Of a DNA stretch of 64,000 bases, positions 25,850 through 37,359 are shown one piece after another. Origin of the DNA: Stenotrophomonas rhizophila (lineage in GTDB: Bacteria; Pseudomonadota; Gammaproteobacteria; Xanthomonadales; Xanthomonadaceae); contig NZ_JACWUO010000006.1 in assembly GCF_020857975.1 (NCBI RefSeq), positions 1 through 64,000 on the forward strand. Direction: 5' to 3'. The number at the start of each line of letters is the position of its first letter. Position 1 is the first letter of the stretch. The notes below the pieces were generated by a model. The model saw nothing but the letters and a program-made list of their open reading frames with translations, was not told the DNA's origin and made no database searches. The position numbers were made by a program, and so were the translations under genes.

Positions 25850-26496
25850 TGGGAAACGCCTTCCTTGGATGAAAGTATGGTCATGGAGAACGATTGGGCT
25901 CTGCGTTCTGCTGGAATTGTGTCGAAGGCGTCCTTGATCAGTCCAGCGGAGACGTAGGGATGTCCATCAAATCCTGGAGATGTTGTGTCTATGGCGTAGA
26001 AGTAAGTTTCTCCACCGGCGCCCTGCATGCCGGCAAGGCCGCCTGAAATCGGGAAATAAACGCGGTTCGGGGCATTGGCGAGACTGGGTGCGCTACCTGC
26101 ATGACTAAACTCCCACCTGCATTCACCCCTGCCGTAGTAGTCCCGAAGTGCCATCTGGTCGAGATACACGGTAAATTCGTAGGTGGATTCGTCCACTTTC
26201 CTGAGCGGCGTACGTACGGTGTGCGTCTTGGGTGCAGGCTGCACGCCCTGGAGATTGGTGACCTTCGGCAGGCAGGTCTGGTTGACGATGCGATAGGACG
26301 CATACGCCTCGCTTGCGTCCAGTCCGGCCGGTGCGTTGTTGAGCTTGATCATCACCTCCAGCGCATCCTTGGGGGCAGGGTTGAGCTGATATTGCGGATA
26401 GTCCGGGCGGGAGCAGCCACCCAGCAGGACTGCCGCTGCAAGCACTGCAGCGATGCGGCGGGCACCGGAGCGCGGGATCTGTGTGTTTCCTTTCAT
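25846..26496 (-). CDS. Lipoprotein, candidate immunity protein for the lipase
   Basis: A 216-residue lipoprotein: basic N-terminus (MKGNTQIPRSGARR), hydrophobic core and a LLGGCSRPDYP lipobox. The mature part has several Cys residues and no domain that I recognise. Its TGA overlaps the lipase ATG, so the lipoprotein is made first from the same message, a common order for immunity/toxin pairs. In X. citri the lipase effector XAC0574 is neutralised by a periplasmic lipoprotein, XAC0573. The sequence is visibly richer in A and T than the flanking genes, suggesting recent transfer. A TTG two codons upstream is an alternative start. Confidence 0.65.
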   Translation of the reverse strand: MKGNTQIPRSGARRIAAVLAAAVLLGGCSRPDYPQYQLNPAPKDALEVMIKLNNAPAGLDASEAYASYRIVNQTCLPKVTNLQGVQPAPKTHTVRTPLRKVDESTYEFTVYLDQMALRDYYGRGECRWEFSHAGSAPSLANAPNRVYFPISGGLAGMQGAGGETYFYAIDTTSPGFDGHPYVSAGLIKDAFDTIPAERRAQSFSMTILSSKEGVSQ

Positions 26497-26962
26497 GATC
26501 AAGTCCCTTCAGGCCCTCCCGCTCACGGGGAAGCCTGGCATGGAAGTTCGGAAGGCGGGCGCGCAAGGAGGTGACAACGGGAGTATAGAAGGGTTTTTCC
26601 CTGCGTTATGGCACGAAGAGTGCGTGCCATGTCCCATTTACTTGCAAATCAATCCAACCTGGTGATGCGATAGGGGCGCTCTATATTTGCCTGTCACAGA
26701 GTTAAGATTACTTTGCAGTTCCGTGATCATGCGGGAGACAGAGCCCCCTGTGCTGTTGACCGGCGGGCAGCATTCGATGGCGCGGCAGCCGCGGCGGTGG
26801 AGCTATACCCTCGTTTGCGATTCCACCGCCGCCTGGCCCCTGGTCCGGGCGCTGCCGGCGGCCCGTGCCGGATCGACCGCAGCCGGCCAATGGCGCAAGA
26901 TCGGCCACGCGCCGTCTCGGCGCCCGGCGCATGCTGGACCCCACCCCGACATGGAGCCTGTC
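26497..26962. other. AT-richer intergenic region, no gene seen
   Basis: 466 bp between the lipoprotein and the AraC-GyrI gene. The left 200 bp (26570-26760) are AT-richer than the surroundings and contain no supported frame. The right part holds an imperfect inverted repeat (GGCGGTGGA near 26793 and TCCACCGCC near 26821) that could be a terminator or operator. The promoters of both divergent genes should lie here, but I cannot place them firmly. Confidence 0.6.
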
Positions 26963-27844
26963 ATGAGCCGCATCACCCAGCTGCGCCAGCGCCACGGTAT
27001 CGACCGGGTCATCGCCCATCTGCAGCAGTGCCTGCGCGCCGGCCAGCCGCTGCCCGACCTGGACGCGCTGGCGGCAGTGGCGCACCAGTCGCCGTTCCAT
27101 TTCCATCGGCTGTACCGCGCGCTGACCGGCGAGACCCCCGGGCGCACCGTGGCGCGGCTGCGCCTGCTGCACGCCCTGCAACTGCTGAGCCAGGCCGACA
27201 GCCGGGTCACCGAGGTGGCGCTGAGCGTGGGCTATGAGAGCCCGCAGGGCCTGGCGCGCGCCTGCCGGCAGGCGCTCGATGCCACCCCCAGTGCGCTGCG
27301 CGCGGATGCGCAGCTGCGCGCGCACTGGCAGCAGCGGTTGTCGCTGCCGGCCGGCGATGCCGACGCCATGGACGTGCCGCTGCAGGTACGGGTGACCACG
27401 CTGGAGCCGTTCGACGTGGTTGTGCTGCGCAAGCGCGGCGCCTTCGATGATCTCGACCAGGCGTTCGGCCAGGTATTCGCCTGGGCGGCCGAACAGGGGC
27501 TGGCCGAGCACCTGCAGCAACTGGTCGGGATTGCGCTCAACGACCACCGCGATGTGCCGGCCGATGCGTGCGAGTTCGAGTGCGGGATGGGCTTTGGGCA
27601 CGCGCTGGCCGGCGTCCCGGCGCCATTGCGTGCGTTGACCCTGGGCGGTGGCGAGTACGCCGTGCTGCGCCATGTAGGCAGCTATGCCGGGCTGGAAGAG
27701 GCCACCGACGCGCTGCTGCGCCAGTGGCTGCCGGACAGCGGGCGCGCATTGCGCGATGCGCCGCTGTACTACCACTACCTGGACGATCCCGAAGACGTAC
27801 CCGAGGCGATCCTGCGCGCGGACATCTGCGTGCCGTTGCGCTGA
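26963..27844 (+). CDS. AraC-family regulator with GyrI-like effector domain
   Basis: A 293-residue protein. The N-terminal third is an AraC/XylS DNA-binding domain with two helix-turn-helix motifs (LAAVAHQSPFHFHRLYRALTG and VTEVALSVGYESPQGLARACR). The C-terminal half (VRVTTLEPFDVVVLRKRGAFDDL, then YAVLRHVGSYAGLEEATDALL) is a GyrI/SbmC-like small-molecule-binding domain, as in E. coli Rob. Such proteins respond to toxic compounds and control efflux or stress genes; the targets here are unknown. I chose MSRITQLRQ; MEPVMSRITQ four codons earlier is possible. Confidence 0.9.
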   Translation: MSRITQLRQRHGIDRVIAHLQQCLRAGQPLPDLDALAAVAHQSPFHFHRLYRALTGETPGRTVARLRLLHALQLLSQADSRVTEVALSVGYESPQGLARACRQALDATPSALRADAQLRAHWQQRLSLPAGDADAMDVPLQVRVTTLEPFDVVVLRKRGAFDDLDQAFGQVFAWAAEQGLAEHLQQLVGIALNDHRDVPADACEFECGMGFGHALAGVPAPLRALTLGGGEYAVLRHVGSYAGLEEATDALLRQWLPDSGRALRDAPLYYHYLDDPEDVPEAILRADICVPLR

Positions 27845-27850
27845 GATCGC

Positions 27851-27945
27851 GCATCCACGCATGGCGTGGATCTACGACCGTATCGGCGTATCAAACGGGC
27901 ATTGCATCGTGCGCGCAAGGGTAGATCCACGCCATGCGTGGATGC
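27851..27945. repeat. Inverted pair of ATCCACGC-class GTAG repeats
   Basis: 27851-27875 (minus, ending TCTAC) and 27921-27945 (plus, starting GTAGATC) are facing copies of the ATCCACGC/GCGTGGAT palindrome between convergent genes. Each can fold alone, or the pair can form one long stem. Confidence 0.9.
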
Positions 27946-27974
27946 GGCCCATCCGCAAGCGCGTGCGCGGCCGC

Positions 27975-29675
27975 TTACACCACCGGGATGCTGTGCTTGC
28001 CCATGCTGCGGTAGGGCGGGGTGGCCATCACCATCTCGGCCAGCGAATAGGCCAGTTCGCGCTCGGCCATCACCGTGCCGTCGGCGCCGTGTTCGAGCAG
28101 GTGCTTGACCTCGGCATCGCTGTGCGCGCGCGCCAGCAGGGTCAGGCCCGGGTTGAGCGCGCGCAGCTTGGCCAGGGTTTCACCGGCTTCCAGCGGTTGC
28201 GGAATGGCCAGCACCGCGATCTTGGCGCGCTCGGGGTGGGCTTCGGCCAGCACCTTGTCCGCGGCCGCGCTGCCGCGGATGCCGGGCAGGCCGGCGGCAT
28301 GCGCGGCGGCCACGTGTTCCTTGTTGTCGTCGATCACCAGCACCGGCACGCCGCGGTCGCGCAGCACCTGCGCCAGCGCGCTGCCGACCCGCCCGTAGCC
28401 GATCACGATGGCGTGGTCGTGCAGGTCCAGCGACGGGCCCGGCGGCAGGTCGGTTTCCACCACGGTCGGGGTGGTTTCCTGGTGCTTGGCCAACCAACGG
28501 TCGAGCAGGCCGAATACCAGCGGGTTGAGCATGATCGAGATCAGCGCGCCGGCCAGCACCAGCGCCTGGCCGGTGGGCGGCAGGATCTTCAGCGTGACCC
28601 CGAGGCCGGCGATGATGAAGGCGAACTCGCCGATCTGGGCCAGGCTGGCCGAAATGGTCAGCGCGGTGCCGGTGGGGTGGCCGAACGCACGCACGATCAC
28701 GAACGCGGCCGCGGACTTGCCGAACATGATGATCGCCGCGGTGGCCAGTACCTGCCAGGGATGTTCGAGCAGGATGCTGGGGTCGAACAGCATGCCCACC
28801 GAGACGAAGAACAGCACCGCGAACGCATCGCGCAGCGGCAGCGAATCGTTGGCGGCCTTGTGGCTGAGTTCGGATTCGTTGAGCAGCATGCCGGCAAAGA
28901 ACGCGCCCAGCGCGAACGACACCCCGAACAACATGGCCGAGCCGAACGCCACGCCCAGCGCGATCGCCAGCACCGCCAGGGTGAACAGTTCGCGCGAACC
29001 GGTGCTGGCGATGCGTTCGAGGATCCATGGGATCAACCGCCGCCCGACCACCAGCATCACCGCCACGAACAGGCCCAGCTGCACGAAGGTCCAGCCGATG
29101 CTGGCCAGCACGCTGCCGACGGTATGGGTTTCATTGGCCGATGCCGGCCCGAACACCCCGGCCAGCACCGGCATCATCACCAGCGCCAGCACGCAGGCCA
29201 GGTCCTCGACGATCAGCCAGCCCACCGCGATCTTGCCGCGCTGGGTTTCCAGCAGCCGGCGTTCTTCCATCGCGCGCAGCAGCACCACGGTACTGGCGGT
29301 GGCCAGGGCGAAGCCGAACACCACTCCGTGGATCACCGGCCAGCCCATCCAGGTGGCCAGGCCCCAGCCGAGCAGGGTGGCGACCAGGATCTGGCCGATC
29401 GCACCGGGGATGGCGATCGCCTTGACCGCGATCAGGTCCTTCAGCGAAAAATGCAGGCCGACCCCGAACATCAGCAGCATCACGCCGATTTCGGCCAGCT
29501 GGTTGGCCAGCGCCTGGTCGGCGACGAAGCCGGGGGTGAACGGGCCTACGCAGATGCCAGCAACCAGGTAACCGACCAGCGGGGACAACCGCAGCTTGTT
29601 GGCCAGCGCGCCAAGGATGAAGGCGAGCCCAAGGCCAACGGCCACGATGTTGATCAGGTCGGTGTCATGGTGCAT
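27975..29675 (-). CDS. ybaL: YbaL-type monovalent cation:proton antiporter with TrkA-N domain
   Basis: A 566-residue CPA2 transporter. About twelve hydrophobic segments (from IVAVGLGLAFILGALANKL to the SIMLNPLVFGLLDR segment) are followed by a cytosolic Rossmann domain with AIVIGYGRVGSALAQVLRDRG, an NAD-binding KTN/TrkA-N motif. Length and the VGWLIVEDLACVLALVMMPVL segment match E. coli YbaL and KefB relatives. It probably exports K+ in exchange for protons, gated by nucleotide or thiol signals; this is family knowledge. I chose MHHDTDLI as start. Confidence 0.88.
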   Translation of the reverse strand: MHHDTDLINIVAVGLGLAFILGALANKLRLSPLVGYLVAGICVGPFTPGFVADQALANQLAEIGVMLLMFGVGLHFSLKDLIAVKAIAIPGAIGQILVATLLGWGLATWMGWPVIHGVVFGFALATASTVVLLRAMEERRLLETQRGKIAVGWLIVEDLACVLALVMMPVLAGVFGPASANETHTVGSVLASIGWTFVQLGLFVAVMLVVGRRLIPWILERIASTGSRELFTLAVLAIALGVAFGSAMLFGVSFALGAFFAGMLLNESELSHKAANDSLPLRDAFAVLFFVSVGMLFDPSILLEHPWQVLATAAIIMFGKSAAAFVIVRAFGHPTGTALTISASLAQIGEFAFIIAGLGVTLKILPPTGQALVLAGALISIMLNPLVFGLLDRWLAKHQETTPTVVETDLPPGPSLDLHDHAIVIGYGRVGSALAQVLRDRGVPVLVIDDNKEHVAAAHAAGLPGIRGSAAADKVLAEAHPERAKIAVLAIPQPLEAGETLAKLRALNPGLTLLARAHSDAEVKHLLEHGADGTVMAERELAYSLAEMVMATPPYRSMGKHSIPVV

Positions 29676-29774
29676 CGGGGCTCGCAATGTGGGGGATACC
29701 CCGATTTTCACCGATGCGGCTGGATACGGCAAACCGTGGCGTGGTTTGCCCGCGCAGGTGGCCTCGTTCCTGGC

Positions 29775-30254
29775 CTACTCGGCCTGCTTCAGGCTAGCGC
29801 CGGTCGGGCCGTTCGCTGGAGCGGTGGTCAAAGGAAAGACCTGTTCTTCGCCGTCGGCGAAGACCATTACAACGATAGGCGCCAGCAGGGGAATTTCCTG
29901 CACCGCAGGTTCCGGTGGGCCGGGCACGACGTGACGGCGCAGCATGGTCGTGCAGTTGCCGGAAATCGGGCACCGGTCGATGACGATTTTCATGACGCCA
30001 GCTTCCACGGCGTAGCTGATTCCCGCTGCGTAGTACATGCTTTCGAGGGGATCATTGAACTGTACTCGAAGAGTAGAGTCTGACACCTTGGTCACGACGA
30101 CCGGCTCGACGCTTGACTTGGAATAGCTCGGTTTCACGTGATTTCCTGCACATCCGGAAAGCGGGACCGCCGCCAGCGCCGCCCACGCGATGGCACGGCG
30201 CACCACGCGGCGTGCGCTGCTGGAGAGGTTCAGTGGGAGGTCTTGGCGATTCAT
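29775..30254 (-). CDS. Hypothetical lipoprotein
   Basis: A 159-residue lipoprotein: MNRQDLPLN, a hydrophobic stretch and an LSGCAG lipobox near residue 36. The mature part (VVVTKVSDSTLRVQFNDPLESMYYAAG, MKIVIDRCPISGNCTTMLRR) matches no family I know. Composition is AT-richer than the neighbouring antiporter gene, as in the lipoprotein of the lipase cassette. It stands alone between ybaL and a repeat cluster. An orphan immunity or envelope-stress protein are guesses only. Confidence 0.6.
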   Translation of the reverse strand: MNRQDLPLNLSSSARRVVRRAIAWAALAAVPLSGCAGNHVKPSYSKSSVEPVVVTKVSDSTLRVQFNDPLESMYYAAGISYAVEAGVMKIVIDRCPISGNCTTMLRRHVVPGPPEPAVQEIPLLAPIVVMVFADGEEQVFPLTTAPANGPTGASLKQAE

Positions 30255-30304
30255 GCCTGGATTCTGGCATGGCGCCGCGTGTGAAATACGTGTTGGGGCG
30301 CACA

Positions 30305-30412
30305 GTAGTGCCGGCCGTTGGCCGGCACTACCTTGGAGGGGCCAGGTCCGACGCATCGTTGGACCTGCTCCATTCCGGCACCTGGGTGTGTCCGAGCGTG
30401 GCTCGGACCTAC
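30305..30412. repeat. SMAG dyad and reversed GTAG repeat
   Basis: 30305-30331 is a nearly perfect 27-bp palindrome with GTAG at one end and CTAC at the other, so it is both orientations at once. 30388-30412 is a GTCCGAGC/GCTCGGAC copy on the minus strand. Between them a weaker CAGGTCCGAC/GTTGGACCTG hairpin is seen. The second TonB receptor stops five bases further. Confidence 0.85.
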
Positions 30413-30416
30413 CGGG

Positions 30417-32810
<2,394 letters not shown>

Positions 32811-33154
32811 CAGGATGTGGCTCCGGTAGGAATGGCGCGGCACCGGAACGACATCACGACAGCGGCAGGCAGGTCGGCGAAGGCGGGGTGTTGCGGTGCG
32901 CAATAACGAATTAACGGGATATTCATCACTTGTCAAATACTCGCCACATCCGTAAAAAACGTTGCAGCAGCAACCATTTACGTAAATCACAACGGGCGAG
33001 ACGAGGGTCCCGGGAAGGCGCAGGCGGGGGCGTGGGAGAGAGGAACGCGGCCCGCCGCGCATCCCGGGGCCCGTCAAGTATTCGTTAACGCTAGAATTGC
33101 GTCGCAGGAAAGGTGCTCACCAGCACATTCCATTCCGTTATATGGACCCCCAAG
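32811..33154. promoter_or_regulatory. Divergent promoter region with TTGACA and a 12-bp palindrome
   Basis: The gap between the receptor (minus) and yheS (plus) is AT-rich in its middle. On the minus strand a perfect TTGACA -35 (complement of 32931-32936) lies about 120 bp upstream of the receptor start; the -10 is poor. The perfect palindrome ATTTACGTAAAT occupies 32976-32987, about 40 bp further upstream, a plausible operator position. A TAGAAT hexamer at about 33092 may serve yheS. Confidence 0.4.
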
Positions 33155-35011
<1,857 letters not shown>

Positions 35012-35060
35012 TCGCCGGCAGGTGTGGTGCCGCACGCATGCGTGCCGCCCCACATCCGTT

Positions 35061-35165
35061 TGGATCCACGCCCTGCGTGGATGCTCTCCGTCCGGTTTTG
35101 CGTTATCCACGCATGGCGTGGATCTACGTTCGGTGTTGCGTCATCCACGCATGGCGTGCATTTAC
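35061..35165. repeat. Three ATCCACGC-class GTAG repeats between yheS and ampR
   Basis: Copies at 35061-35084 (plus, degenerate), 35105-35127 (minus, ending TCTAC) and 35143-35165 (minus, ending TTTAC). The last overlaps the ampR stop codon, its GTAG having become GTAA. Confidence 0.85.
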
Positions 35166-36022
35166 CGGGTTTGCAGCCACTCGCGGAACCGGCGCGCCGC
35201 ATCGCTCTCGGTACGCGAGCGCAGCCGGGTCAGCCAGTACCGGCCCAGGTCCAGGGTCTGCGCAAACGGCTGGATCAGGCGGCCCTGCGCCAGGTCCTGC
35301 TCGAACATCTTCAAGGGCAGCAGCGCCACCCCCGCGCCCGCCGCCGCGGCGCTGGCCAGGGTCAGCGAGGAATCGAATACCGGCCCGCGCGCGTCAAGTT
35401 CCGGGGCGCCGGCCGCCTGCAGCCAGCGCGGCCACTCGTCGCTGCGGTAGGAGCGCAGCAGCGGCGTGTTGGCCAGGTCGCGCGGGTGGCGCAGGCCGCG
35501 CGCCAGCGCCGGTGCGCACAACGGCGCAAAGGGCGCGTCCAGCACCGCGGTGCAGTGCTGGCCCTGCCAGTCGCCATCGCCGAAGCGGATCGCCAGGTCC
35601 AGGCCTTCGCCGGCCAAGTCGATGCGGTTGTTGTGGGTCTGCAGGCGCAACTCGATGTCGGCGTGGCGCGCCGAAAAGTCCGCCAGCCGCGGCAGCAGCC
35701 AGCCGGTGGCGAAGGTGCCCACCACGCCGATGCTGAGCACCTCGCGGAAATGGCCGCCGACAAAGCGGTCCAGGCTCACCGCGATACGGTCGAAGGCCTC
35801 GTTGAGCACCGGATACAGGCGCGCGCCTTCATCGGTCAGCGCCACCCCGCGCGGCAGCCGGTTGAACAGCGCTACCCCCAGCCGGTCCTCCAGTGCCCGG
35901 ATCTGGTGGCTGAGCGCGGCCTGGCTGACGCACAGCTCCAGCGCGGCGCGGGTGAAGTTCTGGTGGCGGGCGGCGGCCTCGAAGGCGCGCAGGGCATTGA
36001 GCGGCAGCTGGGGGCGGAGCAT
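35162..36022 (-). CDS. ampR: LysR-type regulator AmpR of the L2 beta-lactamase
   Basis: A 286-residue LysR protein. The N-terminal winged helix reads LRAFEAAARHQNFTRAALELCVSQAALSHQIRALE. The effector-binding domain has IGVVGTFATGWLLPRL and GVALLPLKMF. AmpR senses cell-wall muropeptides during beta-lactam exposure and activates the adjacent beta-lactamase. It is divergent from blaL2 with a 207-bp gap holding a T-N11-A site. The start MLRPQLPLN fits AmpR. Its stop is TAA inside a diverged GTAG repeat. Confidence 0.92.
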   Translation of the reverse strand: MLRPQLPLNALRAFEAAARHQNFTRAALELCVSQAALSHQIRALEDRLGVALFNRLPRGVALTDEGARLYPVLNEAFDRIAVSLDRFVGGHFREVLSIGVVGTFATGWLLPRLADFSARHADIELRLQTHNNRIDLAGEGLDLAIRFGDGDWQGQHCTAVLDAPFAPLCAPALARGLRHPRDLANTPLLRSYRSDEWPRWLQAAGAPELDARGPVFDSSLTLASAAAAGAGVALLPLKMFEQDLAQGRLIQPFAQTLDLGRYWLTRLRSRTESDAARRFREWLQTR

Positions 36023-36140
36023 GTGGGGAGCCGTGAGCTGTAATGATGGAATCATCGCATTGTCGCGCGGGCCTGGGCGCTGAATGGCAGTACGCCCCCG
36101 ATGTTTCAAAGGCGTCAGTGAATGGCGTGCACGGCACGCA

Positions 36141-36153
36141 TTAGTCAGGCTAA
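36141..36153. promoter_or_regulatory. LysR/AmpR box in the ampR-blaL2 intergenic region
   Basis: TTAG-TCAGG-CTAA: a T-N11-A dyad as bound by LysR-type regulators, 77 bp before the blaL2 start and 119 bp before the ampR start. The position suits activation of blaL2 and autoregulation of ampR. Confidence 0.65.
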
Positions 36154-36229
36154 TGGCTTCCGCTGAAAATGGTTGCTGGTGGCCGGCCGCTGCGCTGGCA
36201 ATACTCGGGCCTCACCACGGAGGATCCGC

Positions 36230-37132
36230 ATGCTCGCTCGACGTCAATTCCTGCAATGGACCGGGGCCGCCGCCGCTTCGGCGCTGGCCGCCAGCGCGTT
36301 CGCCAAGACCCCGGCCGTGGTAGCCGCCGCGCGCCCGGCCGCCGGCGACTTTGCCACCCTTGAGGCGGCCAGTGGCGGCCGGCTGGGGGTGACCCTGCTG
36401 GACACCGGCAGCGGCATGCGGATCGGTCACCGCCAGGACGAGCGGTTCCCGATGTGCAGCACCTTCAAGTTCGTGCTGTGCGCGGCCGTGCTGCGCCAAG
36501 TGGAGCAGGGCAGGCTCGCGCTCGATCAGCGCATCGCCGTGCGCGCGCAGGACATGATCGCCCATGCGCCGGTCAGCAGCCGTCATGTCGGCAAGGACCT
36601 CAGCGTTCGCGACCTGTGCCGGGCGACCATGGTCACCAGCGACAATCCGGCCGCCAATCTGCTGTTGGGGGTGGTTGGTGGCCCGGCCGGGGTGACCGCC
36701 TTCCTGCGCGCCAATGGCGATGCAGTGACCCGCAACGACCGCATCGAGCCGGAGATGAACCGCTTCGCCCCGGGCGATCCGCGCGATACCACCAGCCCGG
36801 CGGCGATGGCCGCCAGCCTGCAGCGCTTCGTGTTGGGCGACGTACTCAAGCCCGCGTCGAAACAGCAGCTGGCCGATTGGCTGATCGACAACGAAACCGG
36901 TGATGCGCGCCTGCGCGCCGGGCTGTCCAAGGCGTGGCGGGTGGGCGACAAGACCGGCAGCAACGGCAAGGACACCACCAACGACATCGCCATCCTGTGG
37001 CCGCTGGCCGGTGGCGCGCCCTGGGTGCTGACCAGCTACCTGCAGGGCGCCACGGTCGACGATGCCGGTCGCAACGATGTGCTGCGCCAGGTGGCGGTGA
37101 TCGCCGAAGGCATCATGCGGTCCGCCCGGTAG
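36230..37132 (+). CDS. blaL2: Class A serine beta-lactamase, L2 type
   Basis: A 300-residue periplasmic cephalosporinase. A twin-arginine-type signal (MLARRQFLQWTGAAAASALA) precedes the catalytic domain. Class A motifs are all present: STFK with nucleophile Ser77 (Ambler 70), SDN at 137-139, EPEMN with Glu173 (Ambler 166) and KTG at 241-243. A Cys precedes the nucleophile (MCSTFK). L2 is an inducible enzyme of Stenotrophomonas and is controlled by the divergent ampR. The start at the RR-containing ATG is preceded by GGAGGATC. L1, the metallo-enzyme of the genus, is not in this window. Confidence 0.93.
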   Translation: MLARRQFLQWTGAAAASALAASAFAKTPAVVAAARPAAGDFATLEAASGGRLGVTLLDTGSGMRIGHRQDERFPMCSTFKFVLCAAVLRQVEQGRLALDQRIAVRAQDMIAHAPVSSRHVGKDLSVRDLCRATMVTSDNPAANLLLGVVGGPAGVTAFLRANGDAVTRNDRIEPEMNRFAPGDPRDTTSPAAMAASLQRFVLGDVLKPASKQQLADWLIDNETGDARLRAGLSKAWRVGDKTGSNGKDTTNDIAILWPLAGGAPWVLTSYLQGATVDDAGRNDVLRQVAVIAEGIMRSAR

Positions 37133-37168
37133 GCCATGCAGCCCGGCAGGCACCGACCGCCTTGGTAG

Positions 37169-37326
37169 GTAGTGCCGGCCGCTGGCCGGCTCCTCCTGAA
37201 CTTGGCATTGCCTGGAGCCGGCCAGCGGCCGGCACTACCGGGAATGGGGCATCGCCTGGAGCCGGCCAGCGGCCGGCACTACCGGAGATGGGATATCGCG
37301 TGGAGCCGGCCAGCGGCCGGCACTAC
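37169..37326. repeat. SMAG cluster: one plus copy and three minus copies at 44-bp period
   Basis: 37169-37193 is a plus copy. 37214-37238, 37258-37282 and 37302-37326 are minus copies spaced exactly 44 bp, each followed by a similar 19-bp spacer (GGGAATGGGGCATCGCCT-like). This is a repeat-plus-spacer tandem expansion in the blaL2/ggpPS convergent gap. Confidence 0.9.
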
Positions 37327-37359
37327 CCGATGCGTTGTATCGCCCGGCGCGGTGGGCTG

